DNA of 64,000 nucleotides from NCBI GenBank assembly GCA_026415395.1, contig JAOAHD010000007.1, positions 558,001 to 622,000 on the forward strand, given 5' to 3'. The stretch is from Candidatus Binatia bacterium (lineage in GTDB: Bacteria; Desulfobacterota; Binatia; HRBIN30). A program made the position numbers and the translations under genes. This document shows, in pieces, positions 26,288-35,728 of this stretch (the stretch's first letter is position 1; each line of letters opens with the position of its first letter). The notes beneath the pieces were generated by a model. That model was not told where the DNA came from. It was given only the letters and a program-made list of their open reading frames with translations, and did no database searches.

Positions 26288-27411
26288 AGGAAACCATCGC
26301 GCGACTGTTGCGCGACGTTGTGTGGCGCCGGCGCGGGCTGGCCGGGCGGCTCGCCAACGTGGCGCTGCAACCGGTAAGCGCGGCTTACGGCTGTGCGGTA
26401 ACCGTGCGCAACTGGCTGTACGACTTTGGTCTTCTCCGCAGCGTTCGTGTCGATGTTCCCGTGATTAGTGTGGGAAACCTGGCAGTTGGGGGTACGGGCA
26501 AAACTCCCATCGCACTGTGGCTTGCCAAGAAATTGCAAACACGCGGTTACCGAGTGGCGGTGGTGCTCCGCGGGTACGGTGGCGCGGCGCGTGGCCCGGT
26601 GTTGGTGAGTCGCGGTCGCGGGCCGGAGGTCGATGCGCGACATGCGGGCGACGAAGCGATTGTGTACGCGAAGACGTTTTCCGGCGGGGTGATTGTGAGT
26701 CCTGAACGAGCGCAGGGTGCGGAGCTCGCGCGAAGTGTCGGATACGATGTGGTTGTGCTCGACGATGGCTTTCAACACCGCGCACTGGCGCGCGACTTTG
26801 ACTTGGTGCTTCTCTCGGGCCGTCTCGGTGGCCTGCTTCCGGCGGGTCCGCTGCGGGAGTCGTTCCGGAGCCTCACCCGCGCACATGCTCTGGCAGTGGT
26901 GGACAAAGGCTTGAACCTGCGGCCGCTCGGCCCGCCACGCAGCGCGGCGGGAAAGCCTTTGTTTTACATCCGCTTGCAACCGACGGCATTGGTCGAGTCC
27001 GATGGTGGGCGCTGGAACGTGCGGCCCCTGCAGGAGCTCTCGGGGCGACAGGTGGCCGCGGTAACCGGTATTGCCGAACCGGAGGCTTTTTACTTGGCAC
27101 TCCAGCAATGGGAAGTTCGGGTCGGCGAAATTTTCGAGTTTGGTGACCACCACGTGTATTCGCTCGCTGACTGGCACGCATTGAGCCGGAGTGCGCAGCG
27201 CTTCGATCACTTGGTGACGACCGAAAAGGACCTGGTGAAGCTCGAACAGTTTCCGTTTGCGCGCGGGAAGCTGTTGGCGTTGCGTGTAGAGCCAGTGGTC
27301 GAGCGCGAGGAGGAGCTGTTAACGCTGGTGGAAAAAACGATCGTCGCGGTGCGCGCTCCGCGGCTGCAGACATTTGAGCAAACTGCCGGAGGGGAACGGT
27401 ATGCGCATTAG
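26284..27411 (+). CDS. lpxK: Tetraacyldisaccharide 4'-kinase
   Basis: Phosphorylates the 4' position of the lipid A disaccharide. 375 residues if started at GTG 26284, which overlaps the waaA stop by 4 nt as in the rest of the operon (an upstream ATG at 26257 is in frame). Walker A lies in VISVGNLAVGGTGKTPIAL, followed by VAVVLRGYGG, HAGDEAIVYAK, and VVLDDGFQHRALARDFDLVLL, all diagnostic of LpxK. The C-terminal end overlaps the next small gene by 11 nt. Confidence 0.94.
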   Translation: MKETIARLLRDVVWRRRGLAGRLANVALQPVSAAYGCAVTVRNWLYDFGLLRSVRVDVPVISVGNLAVGGTGKTPIALWLAKKLQTRGYRVAVVLRGYGGAARGPVLVSRGRGPEVDARHAGDEAIVYAKTFSGGVIVSPERAQGAELARSVGYDVVVLDDGFQHRALARDFDLVLLSGRLGGLLPAGPLRESFRSLTRAHALAVVDKGLNLRPLGPPRSAAGKPLFYIRLQPTALVESDGGRWNVRPLQELSGRQVAAVTGIAEPEAFYLALQQWEVRVGEIFEFGDHHVYSLADWHALSRSAQRFDHLVTTEKDLVKLEQFPFARGKLLALRVEPVVEREEELLTLVEKTIVAVRAPRLQTFEQTAGGERYAH

Positions 27412-27571
27412 TGAAGAGCTGTTGCAGGTTTTGGCTTGCCCGAAGTGCAAGGGCGAGGTGTCGTTAACTCCGAATGAGGATGGCCTTGCGTGCTACAAGT
27501 GCAAGTTGCTGTATCCGATCGACGACTACGACATCCCCGTGATGATTATCGAAGAAGCGAAACCGCTGTGA
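27401..27571 (+). CDS. Trm112-like zinc-ribbon protein
   Basis: 56 residues from ATG 27401 with GGAGGGGAA upstream. Two CxxC pairs (CPKC and CYKC) could bind one zinc. The pattern LLQVLACPKCKGEV and LLYPIDDYDIPVMIIEEA is that of the Trm112/YcaR family, which often follows lpxK in proteobacteria. The E. coli relative is of unclear function; the eukaryotic family member is a methyltransferase partner. Function here is unknown. Confidence 0.88.
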   Translation: MRISEELLQVLACPKCKGEVSLTPNEDGLACYKCKLLYPIDDYDIPVMIIEEAKPL

Positions 27572-27579
27572 CGTGAGTC

Positions 27580-28380
27580 GTGGTGGTCCCCAATCTCCGA
27601 GTTCGGCTCTATTCGGTAAGTCCTGAGCGCACTCGAGCAGTGGGCGAGCTCGTCGAGTGGCGAGAGGGTGGGTGGAGCTTTCTTGCGCTGCAGGAGTGGA
27701 GCGAGCCGTTGCCAGGCTTGGTTCGGTCCGTGGCCGCGGACCGCTACCCTCCATCATGGGAACGGCGCTCCTGCGGGCGCGACTTCATCGTGATTGCTCC
27801 ATTGGGGGCAGGTCACAGGCAAGCGGTGATCCGGCCGTACCGGCGCGGAGGCGCGGTGGGCAAGGTGGTGAGGAGCACGTATTGGGGCTGGCGGCCGCGC
27901 TGCTTCGCGGAGATTCGTTGTCTCGTCGAGTTATCGCAGCGCGACATCCCGGTGGCGCCGCCGGTGGGGGCTGCTGTGCGTTGGCGCCCGGCGTGGTTTT
28001 ACGAGGCTTGGTTGGTCACGCAGTACGTGGAAGGAAGCAGCAGCTTGTGGGAATGGCTGCAGCGGTGCCCCCCAGCGCAAGAACGGCGGCAGGTGATTGA
28101 TGACCTTGGTCGCGTTCTCGCGAACTTCCACCGAACCGGAGCACGACACCCGGATTTGAATCTACACAACGTGCTCGTCCAATCCCGCGGCCAGGAGCTG
28201 CGGGTGTGGCTCGTCGACTTGGATCGTGTCGCCCTCGCTCGCACCCCGACAAACCCGCAGCCGAGCTTAGCGCGGCTGTGGCGCTCGGCTAGGAAACTCG
28301 ATCCGCAGCAACGCTACTGGACTAGGGCCGACCAACAAGCGTTAGAAGACGCTGTTGAGGTCCGGTTTGCTGGCCGATGA
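27580..28380 (+). CDS. Kdo kinase-like protein (lipopolysaccharide kinase family)
   Basis: 266 residues with a protein-kinase-like fold of the KdkA/WaaP type: an N-lobe with IRPYRRGGAVGKVVRSTYWG, a central YVEGSSSLWEWL, the catalytic loop ARHPDLNLHNVLV (HxDLNxxN) and the metal-binding LVDLDRVAL. It probably phosphorylates Kdo or an inner-core heptose using ATP in the cytoplasm. Start is taken as GTG 27580, 8 nt after the zinc-ribbon gene; neighbouring GTG codons are possible. Overlaps the heptosyltransferase by 4 nt. Confidence 0.82.
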   Translation: MVVPNLRVRLYSVSPERTRAVGELVEWREGGWSFLALQEWSEPLPGLVRSVAADRYPPSWERRSCGRDFIVIAPLGAGHRQAVIRPYRRGGAVGKVVRSTYWGWRPRCFAEIRCLVELSQRDIPVAPPVGAAVRWRPAWFYEAWLVTQYVEGSSSLWEWLQRCPPAQERRQVIDDLGRVLANFHRTGARHPDLNLHNVLVQSRGQELRVWLVDLDRVALARTPTNPQPSLARLWRSARKLDPQQRYWTRADQQALEDAVEVRFAGR

Positions 28381-29420
28381 CCCCAGTGGCGCCGCGTGTT
28401 GCGGGCGTGCAGAAAATTCTGATTGTTTTGCTCGGCGCCATCGGCGACGTGACGCGCGCCTTGCCCATTCTGCCGCGGCTGCGCGCCCTCTACCCGAACG
28501 CGCGGATTGGCTGGGCAGTAGAGCCAGCCAGTTTGGCGTTGGTAGAGCGACATCCGCACATCGATGAAGTTTTTCTCTTCGAGCGGCCGAAGGGATTGCG
28601 CGCCTTTGTATCGTTTCTTCGGGCGGTGCGCTGCTTTGCTCCGGATCTCACCCTCGATCTCCAACGGCACGCAAAAAGCGGAGTGATTACGCTCGCCAGC
28701 GGTGCGAAAACGCGCCTCGGCTTTCATCGGAAAAATTCACGCGAGGGCAACTTTCTGTGTCTTTCCCACACCATCGAGCCGCAGCCGCATCTGAGCTCGA
28801 AGCTCGGCCAATTCCAACGTTTTGCCGATTGGCTCGGTGCACCAGTGCTGCCGGTGTCGTTTGGCATCGTGCCCACCGCAGCGGAGGAGCTCCGCGTGGA
28901 GGAGTTGCTGAGGAATGTACCGCGGCCCTTCGTGGCCGCATTTGTCGGCTCGAGCGCTCCGAGCCGATTATGGTTCCCAGCGCGTACCGCCAGGGTGATC
29001 GATGCCTTGCACGCTCAGGGAGTTGCGACGGTGTTGGTGGGCGGGCAGCGCGAACGGGAATTTGCGGCCTCAGTGCGGGAGCAGACGGCAGCACCTGTGT
29101 TGGATTTAACGGGAGCGACAAACTTGCGGGAGCTCTATGCGGTGTTTCAGCAAAGCTCAGCTGCCTTTGGCCCCGACTCCGGGCCGATGCACATTGCCGC
29201 CGCCGCAGGAATTCCCGTGGTCTCGCTGTGGGGCGCCACGAGCCCCCAACGTTCCGCACCATGGGGGAGCGAAAGTTTGGTCATCGAAGGCGCCGCGCCG
29301 TGCAGCCCGTGCTATCGCAAAGAATGCCCGATTGGCCGCGCGTGCATGGCAGCGATTTCGGCAAAGCAAGTGCTGGAGCGCTTGCAGGTCGCACTCGGCA
29401 GAGATTCCGTGCAGTCGTGA
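28377..29420 (+). CDS. Glycosyltransferase family 9 (heptosyltransferase-like)
   Basis: 347 residues of the ADP-heptose:LPS heptosyltransferase family. Seen: ILIVLLGAIGDVTRALPIL (N-terminal Rossmann Gly loop), LTLDLQRHAKSGV, a hinge, and the C-terminal nucleotide-binding FGPDSGPMHIAAAAGIPVVSLWGATSP with a Cys-rich end (CSPCYRKECPIGRACM) frequent in this family. Adds an inner-core sugar after Kdo. Whether it is WaaC or WaaF type cannot be told. It ends the envelope block; the next gene is convergent. Confidence 0.88.
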   Translation: MTPVAPRVAGVQKILIVLLGAIGDVTRALPILPRLRALYPNARIGWAVEPASLALVERHPHIDEVFLFERPKGLRAFVSFLRAVRCFAPDLTLDLQRHAKSGVITLASGAKTRLGFHRKNSREGNFLCLSHTIEPQPHLSSKLGQFQRFADWLGAPVLPVSFGIVPTAAEELRVEELLRNVPRPFVAAFVGSSAPSRLWFPARTARVIDALHAQGVATVLVGGQREREFAASVREQTAAPVLDLTGATNLRELYAVFQQSSAAFGPDSGPMHIAAAAGIPVVSLWGATSPQRSAPWGSESLVIEGAAPCSPCYRKECPIGRACMAAISAKQVLERLQVALGRDSVQS

Positions 29421-29588
29421 GGCGGAGCTCAAAGAGCGGGAACGCTGAGGCATCTCGCTCCCATTCCACGGACATGATCCGGGGCGAACTGGAGCCCCAC
29501 GTGCCCCGGGGCGGCGCGGTGGCAGGCATCGGGAACATTTCGGCGACGGTACCGCGCACGGAAATAGAGCCTGGGAAAGATTCCCTGG

Positions 29589-30107
29589 TCAATCCAGAAA
29601 ACGTTGCGCCTCCGAAGCGTCTCGCCACGGGCAGATTGTTGCCCGGCCGAACACCCGATAACGAGTGTGTGCCACTAGCCGGTAACCGAGATCGGCAAAC
29701 CACCTCGGGACCGAGCGCAACAATCGGGCCCACCATGGCCGGAGCTCTAGAATTTCGCAGAGGGCGAGCAGGGCCTCGGTGCGCAACAACACGCGGCGGC
29801 CAGCTTCAGTTTGTATCAGTACCGCCACGCTCTCCAACTGCTGCGGCAGTGGCACGAGCGCGGCGCGAAGCCGAGCGGCGGTGGCACCCTGCAGTGGAGC
29901 GAAGACAAGCCGTTGGTAGGGGTCGTGATCGAGAAGCCAGCGCACGCTGCGCTGACACAGACCACACTCGCCGTCGTAAAAAACGATGTAGGGAGCCTGA
30001 GCGGGGGAGGGCGTTTGCGCCACAAGGAGCAGGCTACGCTGCCGTGGTTGTGAAAACAACTTGCCGTAAACCGCGATCAGGAGGCTGTGCACGGCTCCGC
30101 CGCGCAC
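29589..30107 (-). CDS. DCC-family thiol-disulfide oxidoreductase-like protein (DUF393)
   Basis: Up to 172 residues; a GTG at 30023 would give a shorter 144-residue form that starts close to the domain. The family signature YIVFYDGECGLCQRSVRWLL has the CxxC and the name-giving Asp-Cys-Cys spacing, followed by FAPLQG and a C-terminal basic amphipathic region. DCC proteins are thioredoxin-like; their partners are poorly known. It faces the heptosyltransferase gene across a 168-nt gap that holds no clear terminator, and runs divergently from the ceramidase-like gene. Confidence 0.82.
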   Translation of the reverse strand: MRGGAVHSLLIAVYGKLFSQPRQRSLLLVAQTPSPAQAPYIVFYDGECGLCQRSVRWLLDHDPYQRLVFAPLQGATAARLRAALVPLPQQLESVAVLIQTEAGRRVLLRTEALLALCEILELRPWWARLLRSVPRWFADLGYRLVAHTRYRVFGRATICPWRDASEAQRFLD

Positions 30108-30218
30108 ACACTGCTAGCGAAAATACCTGCCCACAAACGTTGTGCGGCGAGCCTTCGGCGGCGCGGCATCGCAGCCGTGCTTTTCATTTCCTGCCAGTGT
30201 TGGTAACGGTGGCAAACC

Positions 30219-31916
30219 ATGTTGTTCACGACGCTCCGCAAAACCTTTGGCCCGCCGCCCGTGCCGCTTCTGCTTGTGTTCGCTGCGTTTCTTGGCTGTG
30301 CCGGCAACGGCTCTAACTCAGCGATTCCGAGGTCGAGCCCAACCGCGACGAGCACCCCGCGCCCGCAGCCGACCGTTACGCCCACGCTGCAGGCATTGTC
30401 CCCTACCGCTTCACCGACGGCATCCGCCACTGCCACCGCAACGCGGTCGCCCTCCGCGTCTCCGACCGCCACCGCCTCCCCATCCGCCACGCCCACAGCA
30501 CCACTAACCCCGTCGTTCAGTCCGACCCTCGCACCTACCGCCACCTTCACACTCTCTCCGAGCGCGACTCCTAGCCCGCTCGGTTCGCCGACCCCGTCCT
30601 TGCCGCCGTCGGGCACCGGGCTTTATGTGGGTGTGGCCAAACGAAACATCACGCCGGATACGCCGGTATTTCTCGGCGGCTACGGGCTCGGACCAGCTCG
30701 CCGCTCCACGGGCGTGTTGTCGCCGATTTACGTGCGCGCCCTAGTGATCTCGGATGGCGTGCGTACGGTAGCGTTCGCTGCCAATGAAACGCAGGGAACG
30801 TTTGCCGCATACAAGCGGGGCCCGTTCGGGCTCGCAGACGTGCGGGCCGCGGTGGCACAGGCGACCAGTGGCGCGATTCCGCCAACGCATATTGTCGTCA
30901 ATTCCGATCACAGTCACGCGGGCCCCGACACGACGGGCGTGTGGGGCGGACTGCCGAACAGTTACATGCAGTTTTTGTTCGACCAAACGGTGGGAGCCAT
31001 CGTCGATGCTTGGAATGCTTTGCGGCCTGCAGAACTACGCGTTGGGGCCGTGGATGCCACGGAGCTGTTGCGCAGTCAGTTCGGTGAGCCACCCAACGAT
31101 CGGGTCGACGGCGAACTGCGGGTACTCGCGGCCTACGACGCCGAGAATCCCAAGCGGCCCCGTGCAGTGCTCATCAACTTTGCAGCCCATGCGACGGTGA
31201 TGGGGGCAAGCAACACGCTACTGTCGGCCGATTGGCCGGGCGTGGTGGCCGATATGACCGAGGCCGAGTTCGGGCTCGACGGTGCAGTTGTCATGGTCGC
31301 CGACGTTGGGCGTACGCAACCTGCCGACCGTGGCGACCTGGAAGACGTCGAGCGGCTGCAAGAGTATTCGAACCGCGTGCAAGCCAAGGTGCGGGCGGCG
31401 ATGCAGTCGTTAGTCGCGGTGCGCGGGACAACGGTAGACGCCCAGCAGTTCTTTCTACGCGAGCCGTATGGCAATCCGCTCGTGGAATACACGCTGTTAG
31501 CAACCTTAGTCTCGCGGAGTTTGAACCCGCCATGGGTCGAGGGAACATCCATTGGCACTGTCGTATCAGTTGCGCGGGTCGGCGAATTGTTGTTCACGGC
31601 TGTTCCCGGCGAAGGTTACCCGGCCATCCATTTCGAGCTGCAGCAACGGGTCCCAGCGCAAAAGCACTTCATTTTTGGGCTCGCCAACGACCAACTCGGC
31701 TATCTCATCGCGCCTGAGGAAGGGTACGAACAAGTGCGGGCTGCTGCCCCCGAGAACGACAACGCCATTTTCAACGTGAGCCCCGCGATTGGCGACCACG
31801 TCTTGTGCGTGGCTTTGGATGGCGTTGCCACCATCGGCTTCACGGTGCAGGAGCCGCTAGCGAAATGCGCGCGCTGGGCGGGGGAAGACCGCTCGCTGCC
31901 CGTGCTGTGGGAGTGA
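30219..31916 (+). CDS. Neutral ceramidase-like lipoprotein with a Ser/Thr/Pro-rich linker
   Basis: 565 residues. The N-terminus is a lipoprotein signal (LLLVFAAFLGC, Cys at ~26). Residues ~35-130 are a Thr/Pro/Ser-rich linker, encoded by low-complexity repeats. The catalytic part starts with LYVGVAKRNITPDTPVFLGGYG and carries the zinc-ligand-like motifs HIVVNSDHSHAGPDTTG and INFAAHATVMG, as in the neutral/alkaline non-lysosomal ceramidase N-terminal domain. It should sit on the outer or inner membrane facing outward or into the periplasm and hydrolyse an amide of a lipid or related compound; the real substrate is unknown. purM begins 1 nt after its stop. Confidence 0.75.
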   Translation: MLFTTLRKTFGPPPVPLLLVFAAFLGCAGNGSNSAIPRSSPTATSTPRPQPTVTPTLQALSPTASPTASATATATRSPSASPTATASPSATPTAPLTPSFSPTLAPTATFTLSPSATPSPLGSPTPSLPPSGTGLYVGVAKRNITPDTPVFLGGYGLGPARRSTGVLSPIYVRALVISDGVRTVAFAANETQGTFAAYKRGPFGLADVRAAVAQATSGAIPPTHIVVNSDHSHAGPDTTGVWGGLPNSYMQFLFDQTVGAIVDAWNALRPAELRVGAVDATELLRSQFGEPPNDRVDGELRVLAAYDAENPKRPRAVLINFAAHATVMGASNTLLSADWPGVVADMTEAEFGLDGAVVMVADVGRTQPADRGDLEDVERLQEYSNRVQAKVRAAMQSLVAVRGTTVDAQQFFLREPYGNPLVEYTLLATLVSRSLNPPWVEGTSIGTVVSVARVGELLFTAVPGEGYPAIHFELQQRVPAQKHFIFGLANDQLGYLIAPEEGYEQVRAAAPENDNAIFNVSPAIGDHVLCVALDGVATIGFTVQEPLAKCARWAGEDRSLPVLWE

Positions 31917-31917
31917 G

Positions 31918-32955
31918 ATGCCCATGGCAGTGACATACCGGGATGCCGGAGTCGACATCGACAAAGGAGAGCAAATTGCCCGCGTGGCGGCGCGCGTTGC
32001 GCGGCAAACCAAGCGCCCGGAAGTGGTGGCCGGCGTCGGCGGATTCGGCGCGCTCTTCCGTCTTCCGCGCGGCTACCGGCGTCCGCTGCTCGTTGCGGCC
32101 ACCGACGGGGTGGGAACGAAACTGGCGGTGGCCGCCATGGCCGGCAAGCACGACACGATCGGCATCGATCTCGTGGCCATGAATGTCAACGACATCCTGA
32201 CCCTCGGGGCCGAGCCGCTGGTGTTTTTGGACTACTACGTTACCGAACGCTTGGAGCCAGCGGTGACCGAGCAGGTGCTTCGCGGCATTGCGCGTGGCTG
32301 TCGCTTGGCCGGTTGTGCCTTGGTGGGCGGGGAGACGGCAGAACACCCTGGGTGTATGCGTCCGGGTGAGTACGACCTAGCAGGGTTCGTGGTCGGCGTG
32401 GTGGAGGAAAAACAGGTCATCGACGGTCGCAAGATTCGCGCGGGCGACGTCGTTCTGGGTTTGGCCGCGAGCGGGTTGCACAGCAATGGCTTTTCCCTAG
32501 TTCGGCACGTGCTGTTCGAGCGCGCGCGGCTCGATGTCGCGGCGGAATTGCCTGAACTCGGCCGTCCGCTTGCCGAAGAGCTGCTGGAGCCAACCCGCAT
32601 TTATGTGCGGGCCGTGCGCTCCTTGCCGCGGGCCAGCATTCACGGCATGGCGCACATTACCGGCGGTGGCTTGGTGGAAAACATCCCGCGCGTGTTGCCA
32701 CGTGGGTTGCTGGTGCGGATCCGCCGATCCTCGTGGCCAGTGCCACCGATCTTTCAGCTCGTCCAACGACTCGGAGAAATTCCGGATGCCGAAATGCTAC
32801 GCACCTTCAATATGGGAGTCGGCTTCGTGTTGGTGGTCTCTTGCGATGCGGTCGACTCGATCGTCGGGGCGTTGCGCCGGCAGCGAGTGCAAGCGTGGGT
32901 GATTGGCGAGGTCGTGCGACGGCGGCCCGCCGAGCCAGCGGTCGTGTTCGCATAG
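31918..32955 (+). CDS. purM: Phosphoribosylformylglycinamidine cyclo-ligase (AIR synthetase)
   Basis: Fifth step of purine synthesis, ATP-dependent ring closure to aminoimidazole ribotide. 345 residues with [66 protein letters not shown] and the glycine-rich [16 protein letters not shown], then [20 protein letters not shown] 31918 (second ATG at 31924). Not next to purN or other pur genes here. Confidence 0.95.
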   Translation: MPMAVTYRDAGVDIDKGEQIARVAARVARQTKRPEVVAGVGGFGALFRLPRGYRRPLLVAATDGVGTKLAVAAMAGKHDTIGIDLVAMNVNDILTLGAEPLVFLDYYVTERLEPAVTEQVLRGIARGCRLAGCALVGGETAEHPGCMRPGEYDLAGFVVGVVEEKQVIDGRKIRAGDVVLGLAASGLHSNGFSLVRHVLFERARLDVAAELPELGRPLAEELLEPTRIYVRAVRSLPRASIHGMAHITGGGLVENIPRVLPRGLLVRIRRSSWPVPPIFQLVQRLGEIPDAEMLRTFNMGVGFVLVVSCDAVDSIVGALRRQRVQAWVIGEVVRRRPAEPAVVFA

Positions 32956-33031
32956 CGAACTCCGAGCGGGAGCCCATGTTGGTGCGGAAGTCCATCCCCG
33001 TTCCGAGAGCGGATGCAGCTTGGGTTTTGCG

Positions 33032-33541
33032 ATGACGGAGCGGGATAGCACCGAAGCGGGGGCAGCGGAGGAGCAGCGTCCGCACGTCAGGGTGTACACC
33101 GACGGCGCCTGTAGCGGGAATCCCGGGCCGGGTGGCTGGGCAGCGGTGCTGGTGTCCGGGCCTCACCGCCGGGAGATCAGCGGTTTCGAACCGGAGACCA
33201 CCAACAATCGAATGGAACTCCGCGCAGCGATCGAGGCGCTGCGCCTTTTGAAGCGGCCAGCAATGGTCGATGTGTACACGGACTCGGAGTATCTCCGGCA
33301 AGGCATGCGAGAGTGGCTGCCACGCTGGAAAGTCAATGGCTGGCGCACGGCCAATCGCCGGCCGGTGAAAAATGCCGACTTGTGGCGTGAACTCGATCGC
33401 TTGTGCGCGCGTCACCGCGTGCGCTGGCATTGGCTGCGTGGTCATGCCGGTCATCCGGAAAACGAACGCTGCGATCGTTTGGCGCGCGCGGAAATTTCCC
33501 GCCACGTACAGGGGAAGCGTGGTGCCTCGGAAGCGAGGTGA
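33032..33541 (+). CDS. rnhA: Ribonuclease HI
   Basis: Removes the RNA strand of RNA-DNA hybrids. 169 residues from ATG 33032 with a ~20-residue N-terminal tail. The catalytic carboxylates are visible in [16 protein letters not shown] (Asp), [13 protein letters not shown] (Glu), [12 protein letters not shown] (Asp) and [12 protein letters not shown] (Asp). The [10 protein letters not shown] motif fits standard RnhA. An isolated gene 76 nt after purM. Confidence 0.93.
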   Translation: MTERDSTEAGAAEEQRPHVRVYTDGACSGNPGPGGWAAVLVSGPHRREISGFEPETTNNRMELRAAIEALRLLKRPAMVDVYTDSEYLRQGMREWLPRWKVNGWRTANRRPVKNADLWRELDRLCARHRVRWHWLRGHAGHPENERCDRLARAEISRHVQGKRGASEAR

Positions 33542-33617
33542 GGTCTGCGGACCCGTGCGGTGACAAGTTTGGCCGCAGCCGGTAAACTGGCCGCGCAGTG
33601 AGCATACGGAGGTCAGT

Positions 33618-34067
33618 ATGGCGGAAGCAGGCAAGGCCGTTTCGCCGCCGCGGGCGGCATTGGTCGCGATGGATTTCTCGGCACCTGCACGCCGAGCGCT
33701 GGAACTGGCACTTTCGTGGCTGCCGGAGGCGGAAATCACCGTGTTGCACGTGATCGACACCGAATTCGCCGAACGGGTCGATGCCGAAGGAATCGCAAGC
33801 CGCGAGCAAGTGATTCAGCGATTGCGCAGCCATGCGGAAAGCGAGTTGGCGAACCTGGTGTCGGAGTGTCAATCCGGCAAGGTAGACACCATGATCGTGG
33901 AGGGAAGCCCGTTCGTGGAGATCGTTAAGCTCGCGCGCGACTTGGATGTCGACTGCGTGGTCATGGGTATGCACGCGGTTGCCCGCGGCTTGGGCGAGTT
34001 GCTCACTGGCAGCACCGCTGAACGGGTGCTCCGCGCAAGCCATTGTCCGGTCATTTGCGTGCCTTAG
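33618..34067 (+). CDS. Universal stress protein (UspA family)
   Basis: 149 residues, single Usp domain: ALVAMDFSAPARRALELAL at the start (ATP-binding Asp), VLHVIDTEF, and the C-terminal nucleotide loop GMHAVARGLGELLTGSTAERVLRASHCPVICVP with the G-2x-G-9x-G(S/T) pattern of ATP-binding members. ATG 33618 with GGAGG upstream. Role in stress tolerance is inferred from the family only. Confidence 0.92.
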   Translation: MAEAGKAVSPPRAALVAMDFSAPARRALELALSWLPEAEITVLHVIDTEFAERVDAEGIASREQVIQRLRSHAESELANLVSECQSGKVDTMIVEGSPFVEIVKLARDLDVDCVVMGMHAVARGLGELLTGSTAERVLRASHCPVICVP

Positions 34068-34399
34068 CGCTTGCTCCTCACGGCTGGAGCGGCTGGAGGG
34101 GACAAGCCCCGAAACTCGCGAGCCGCAGGGTTCCCGAGGGACGTGAGCGCGGGCGGGGAGACGGACTCTCGTCTCGTCGTTGGTGAACTCAGATGAGCCG
34201 CAGAAGATGTCCGCCTTCGTCTAACGATCGCGCCACTGCGGGCTGCGGACTGCTTGGTCTCGGTGTCCCAACTCGGTCGTGCGCAAGTCGGATGGCGCCG
34301 AATGCTGTCGTGGACCCTGCCACAGGATCTACGAACGCAACACATGCGCAGGGGGCCACGCCATGAGTTGCACGGGCAACCGCAATCGGGTTCGACGTC

Positions 34400-34714
34400 G
34401 GTCCCGTCGGTACCGGCGCTCTCGAACCGGCGTATCCCAAAGCGGGTGCTGCATTCCAGGAAACCCAGGGCCACCTTGACGCTGCCGTTCGGCCGGGGCC
34501 CAAATGGCCTCGCAAGCACGTTTCCACCTACACTGTGCAGCTTTCGCTGCAACTCGTTGTCTGGCCCCGCGGTAAAACAGATCCTGTGCAATCCGATGGG
34601 GAGCGGTGACGCAGCCGAGAGCACTCTCGACCTCAGTGGCGCGAAAAGGGCCCTGAACTGGGGGCTTCCTTGGAGATCACAAAACCAGGCTGCTCGGATC
34701 GCGGCCACCGGCAC
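34400..34714 (-). pseudogene. Remnant of a VOC (glyoxalase/epimerase-like) protein
   Basis: The minus strand encodes a stretch that lines up by eye with the second half of VOC-superfamily proteins: WFCDLQGSPQF, LHRICFTAGPDNELQRKL, then VLARPFGPRPNGSVKVA, GFLECSTRFGI. Beyond about 34418 the frame loses similarity and no start or clean end is seen. Likely a decayed gene; the assignment is tentative because it rests on short motifs. Confidence 0.4.
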
Positions 34715-34747
34715 AACGGGCCAAGTATTGATCAGACCGGAAACTCA

Positions 34748-34975
34748 TTAGGATACGTGGGGCATGCGTGCAGGCACAGGGAGCGTATCGACGGAGGCGT
34801 GGATGAGGGGGTTGACTCGCTCCCAAGATTCCCAGCCGGATAGGTGGGCCGTCCCCTCAATAATCTCGAGTCGTGCACCCGGAATGAGGGCAGCCTCCGC
34901 GCGAGCTTCAGCGACGGGATAGATGGGATCACGGTCGCCAGGGTGACGACCTTAATTCTTTCCGCCATGTCCGAG
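34748..34975 (-). pseudogene. C-terminal fragment of an alpha/beta hydrolase, frameshifted
   Basis: On the minus strand a frame ending at TAA 34748-34750 reads GDRDPIYPVAEARAEAALIP, then GARLEIIEGTAHLSGWESW. This is the end of an alpha/beta hydrolase with the catalytic Asp (GDRDP) and His (GTAHLSGW) positions. Just upstream, near 34938, the frame changes to one reading SDMAERIKVVTL, the strand that normally precedes it. The rest of the enzyme (nucleophile elbow) is missing upstream. A genuine gene remnant. Confidence 0.65.
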
Positions 34976-35728
34976 TAGGTTCAATTGCCAGGTTAGTTTA
35001 TCTTCGGCTCAATCATTGTGTTCCTAGAGTCCGTCTCGATAACTGCGGGCACGATCCTTGAAAGTTCGTCACGCATCTTAAGAGTGTCCGGAAGAGTCAG
35101 CCGGAAAATGAGTCGGTGAAAAGTTCTCGACGCGGCAAAGGGGAGCGGGCTGGTGGTCTCCGGGAAAACCCCGAGCGCAAGCGTGAATTGTTCGATACTT
35201 TCTGGGGCAGTGGTTCGCAGTTTGCGTTCACCTCTTCAGCGTGGGCTAAGTTGCCCGTCGTGGCACTCTCGCGTAACGGCGGTGGTGACCGTGAGGCGTG
35301 TCTCGCCATGCACCGCTGCCCACGGATTGCACGGGCATTCCCACCCCTCGGCAGCCTTGTCCATCACGTACGACGCGGGAGCAGTGCAGGTCCGTTGCGC
35401 CGCCGGTATGCCCGGTGCTGTGTTCCAGAGAAGAACACTCTAACCGCCGAGTTCGCCCACGATGGCCGGGGTCGCCGTTGCGGTGGCGGAGCCGTTCGCG
35501 ATGATAGCCAGAGTGACGATCGACATCGTGCGCCGCGAGTTTCGAACGCGGTAGTTTTGCCTCCTGGTCGCCAATCTCTGGGGGCACGAACGGCCCGAAA
35601 TGTCTCTTCCGCTCCCTGCTCGTGCGCATATACTGGGAGCCGCCCTCTAGTCGCAACTCGTAAATCCGATCAAATTCGGGAACTTCTTCAAAGCCCTGCT
35701 AAGGTGAGGGCCACGAAAGGGTGGAGGC
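34976..35728. other. Non-coding stretch upstream of ftsH
   Basis: About 750 nt with no gene I can support. Several long frames exist on both strands but none shows family-like motifs. It continues the degraded stretch that starts after the universal stress gene (34068). The 3' end should hold the ftsH promoter; no clear -35/-10 pair was seen. Confidence 0.4.

Noticed and set aside
28757-30316. 519-codon plus-strand frame across the heptosyltransferase end and the DCC gene
   Set aside because: It overlaps two genes with strong family signatures in other frames and has no domain-like pattern.
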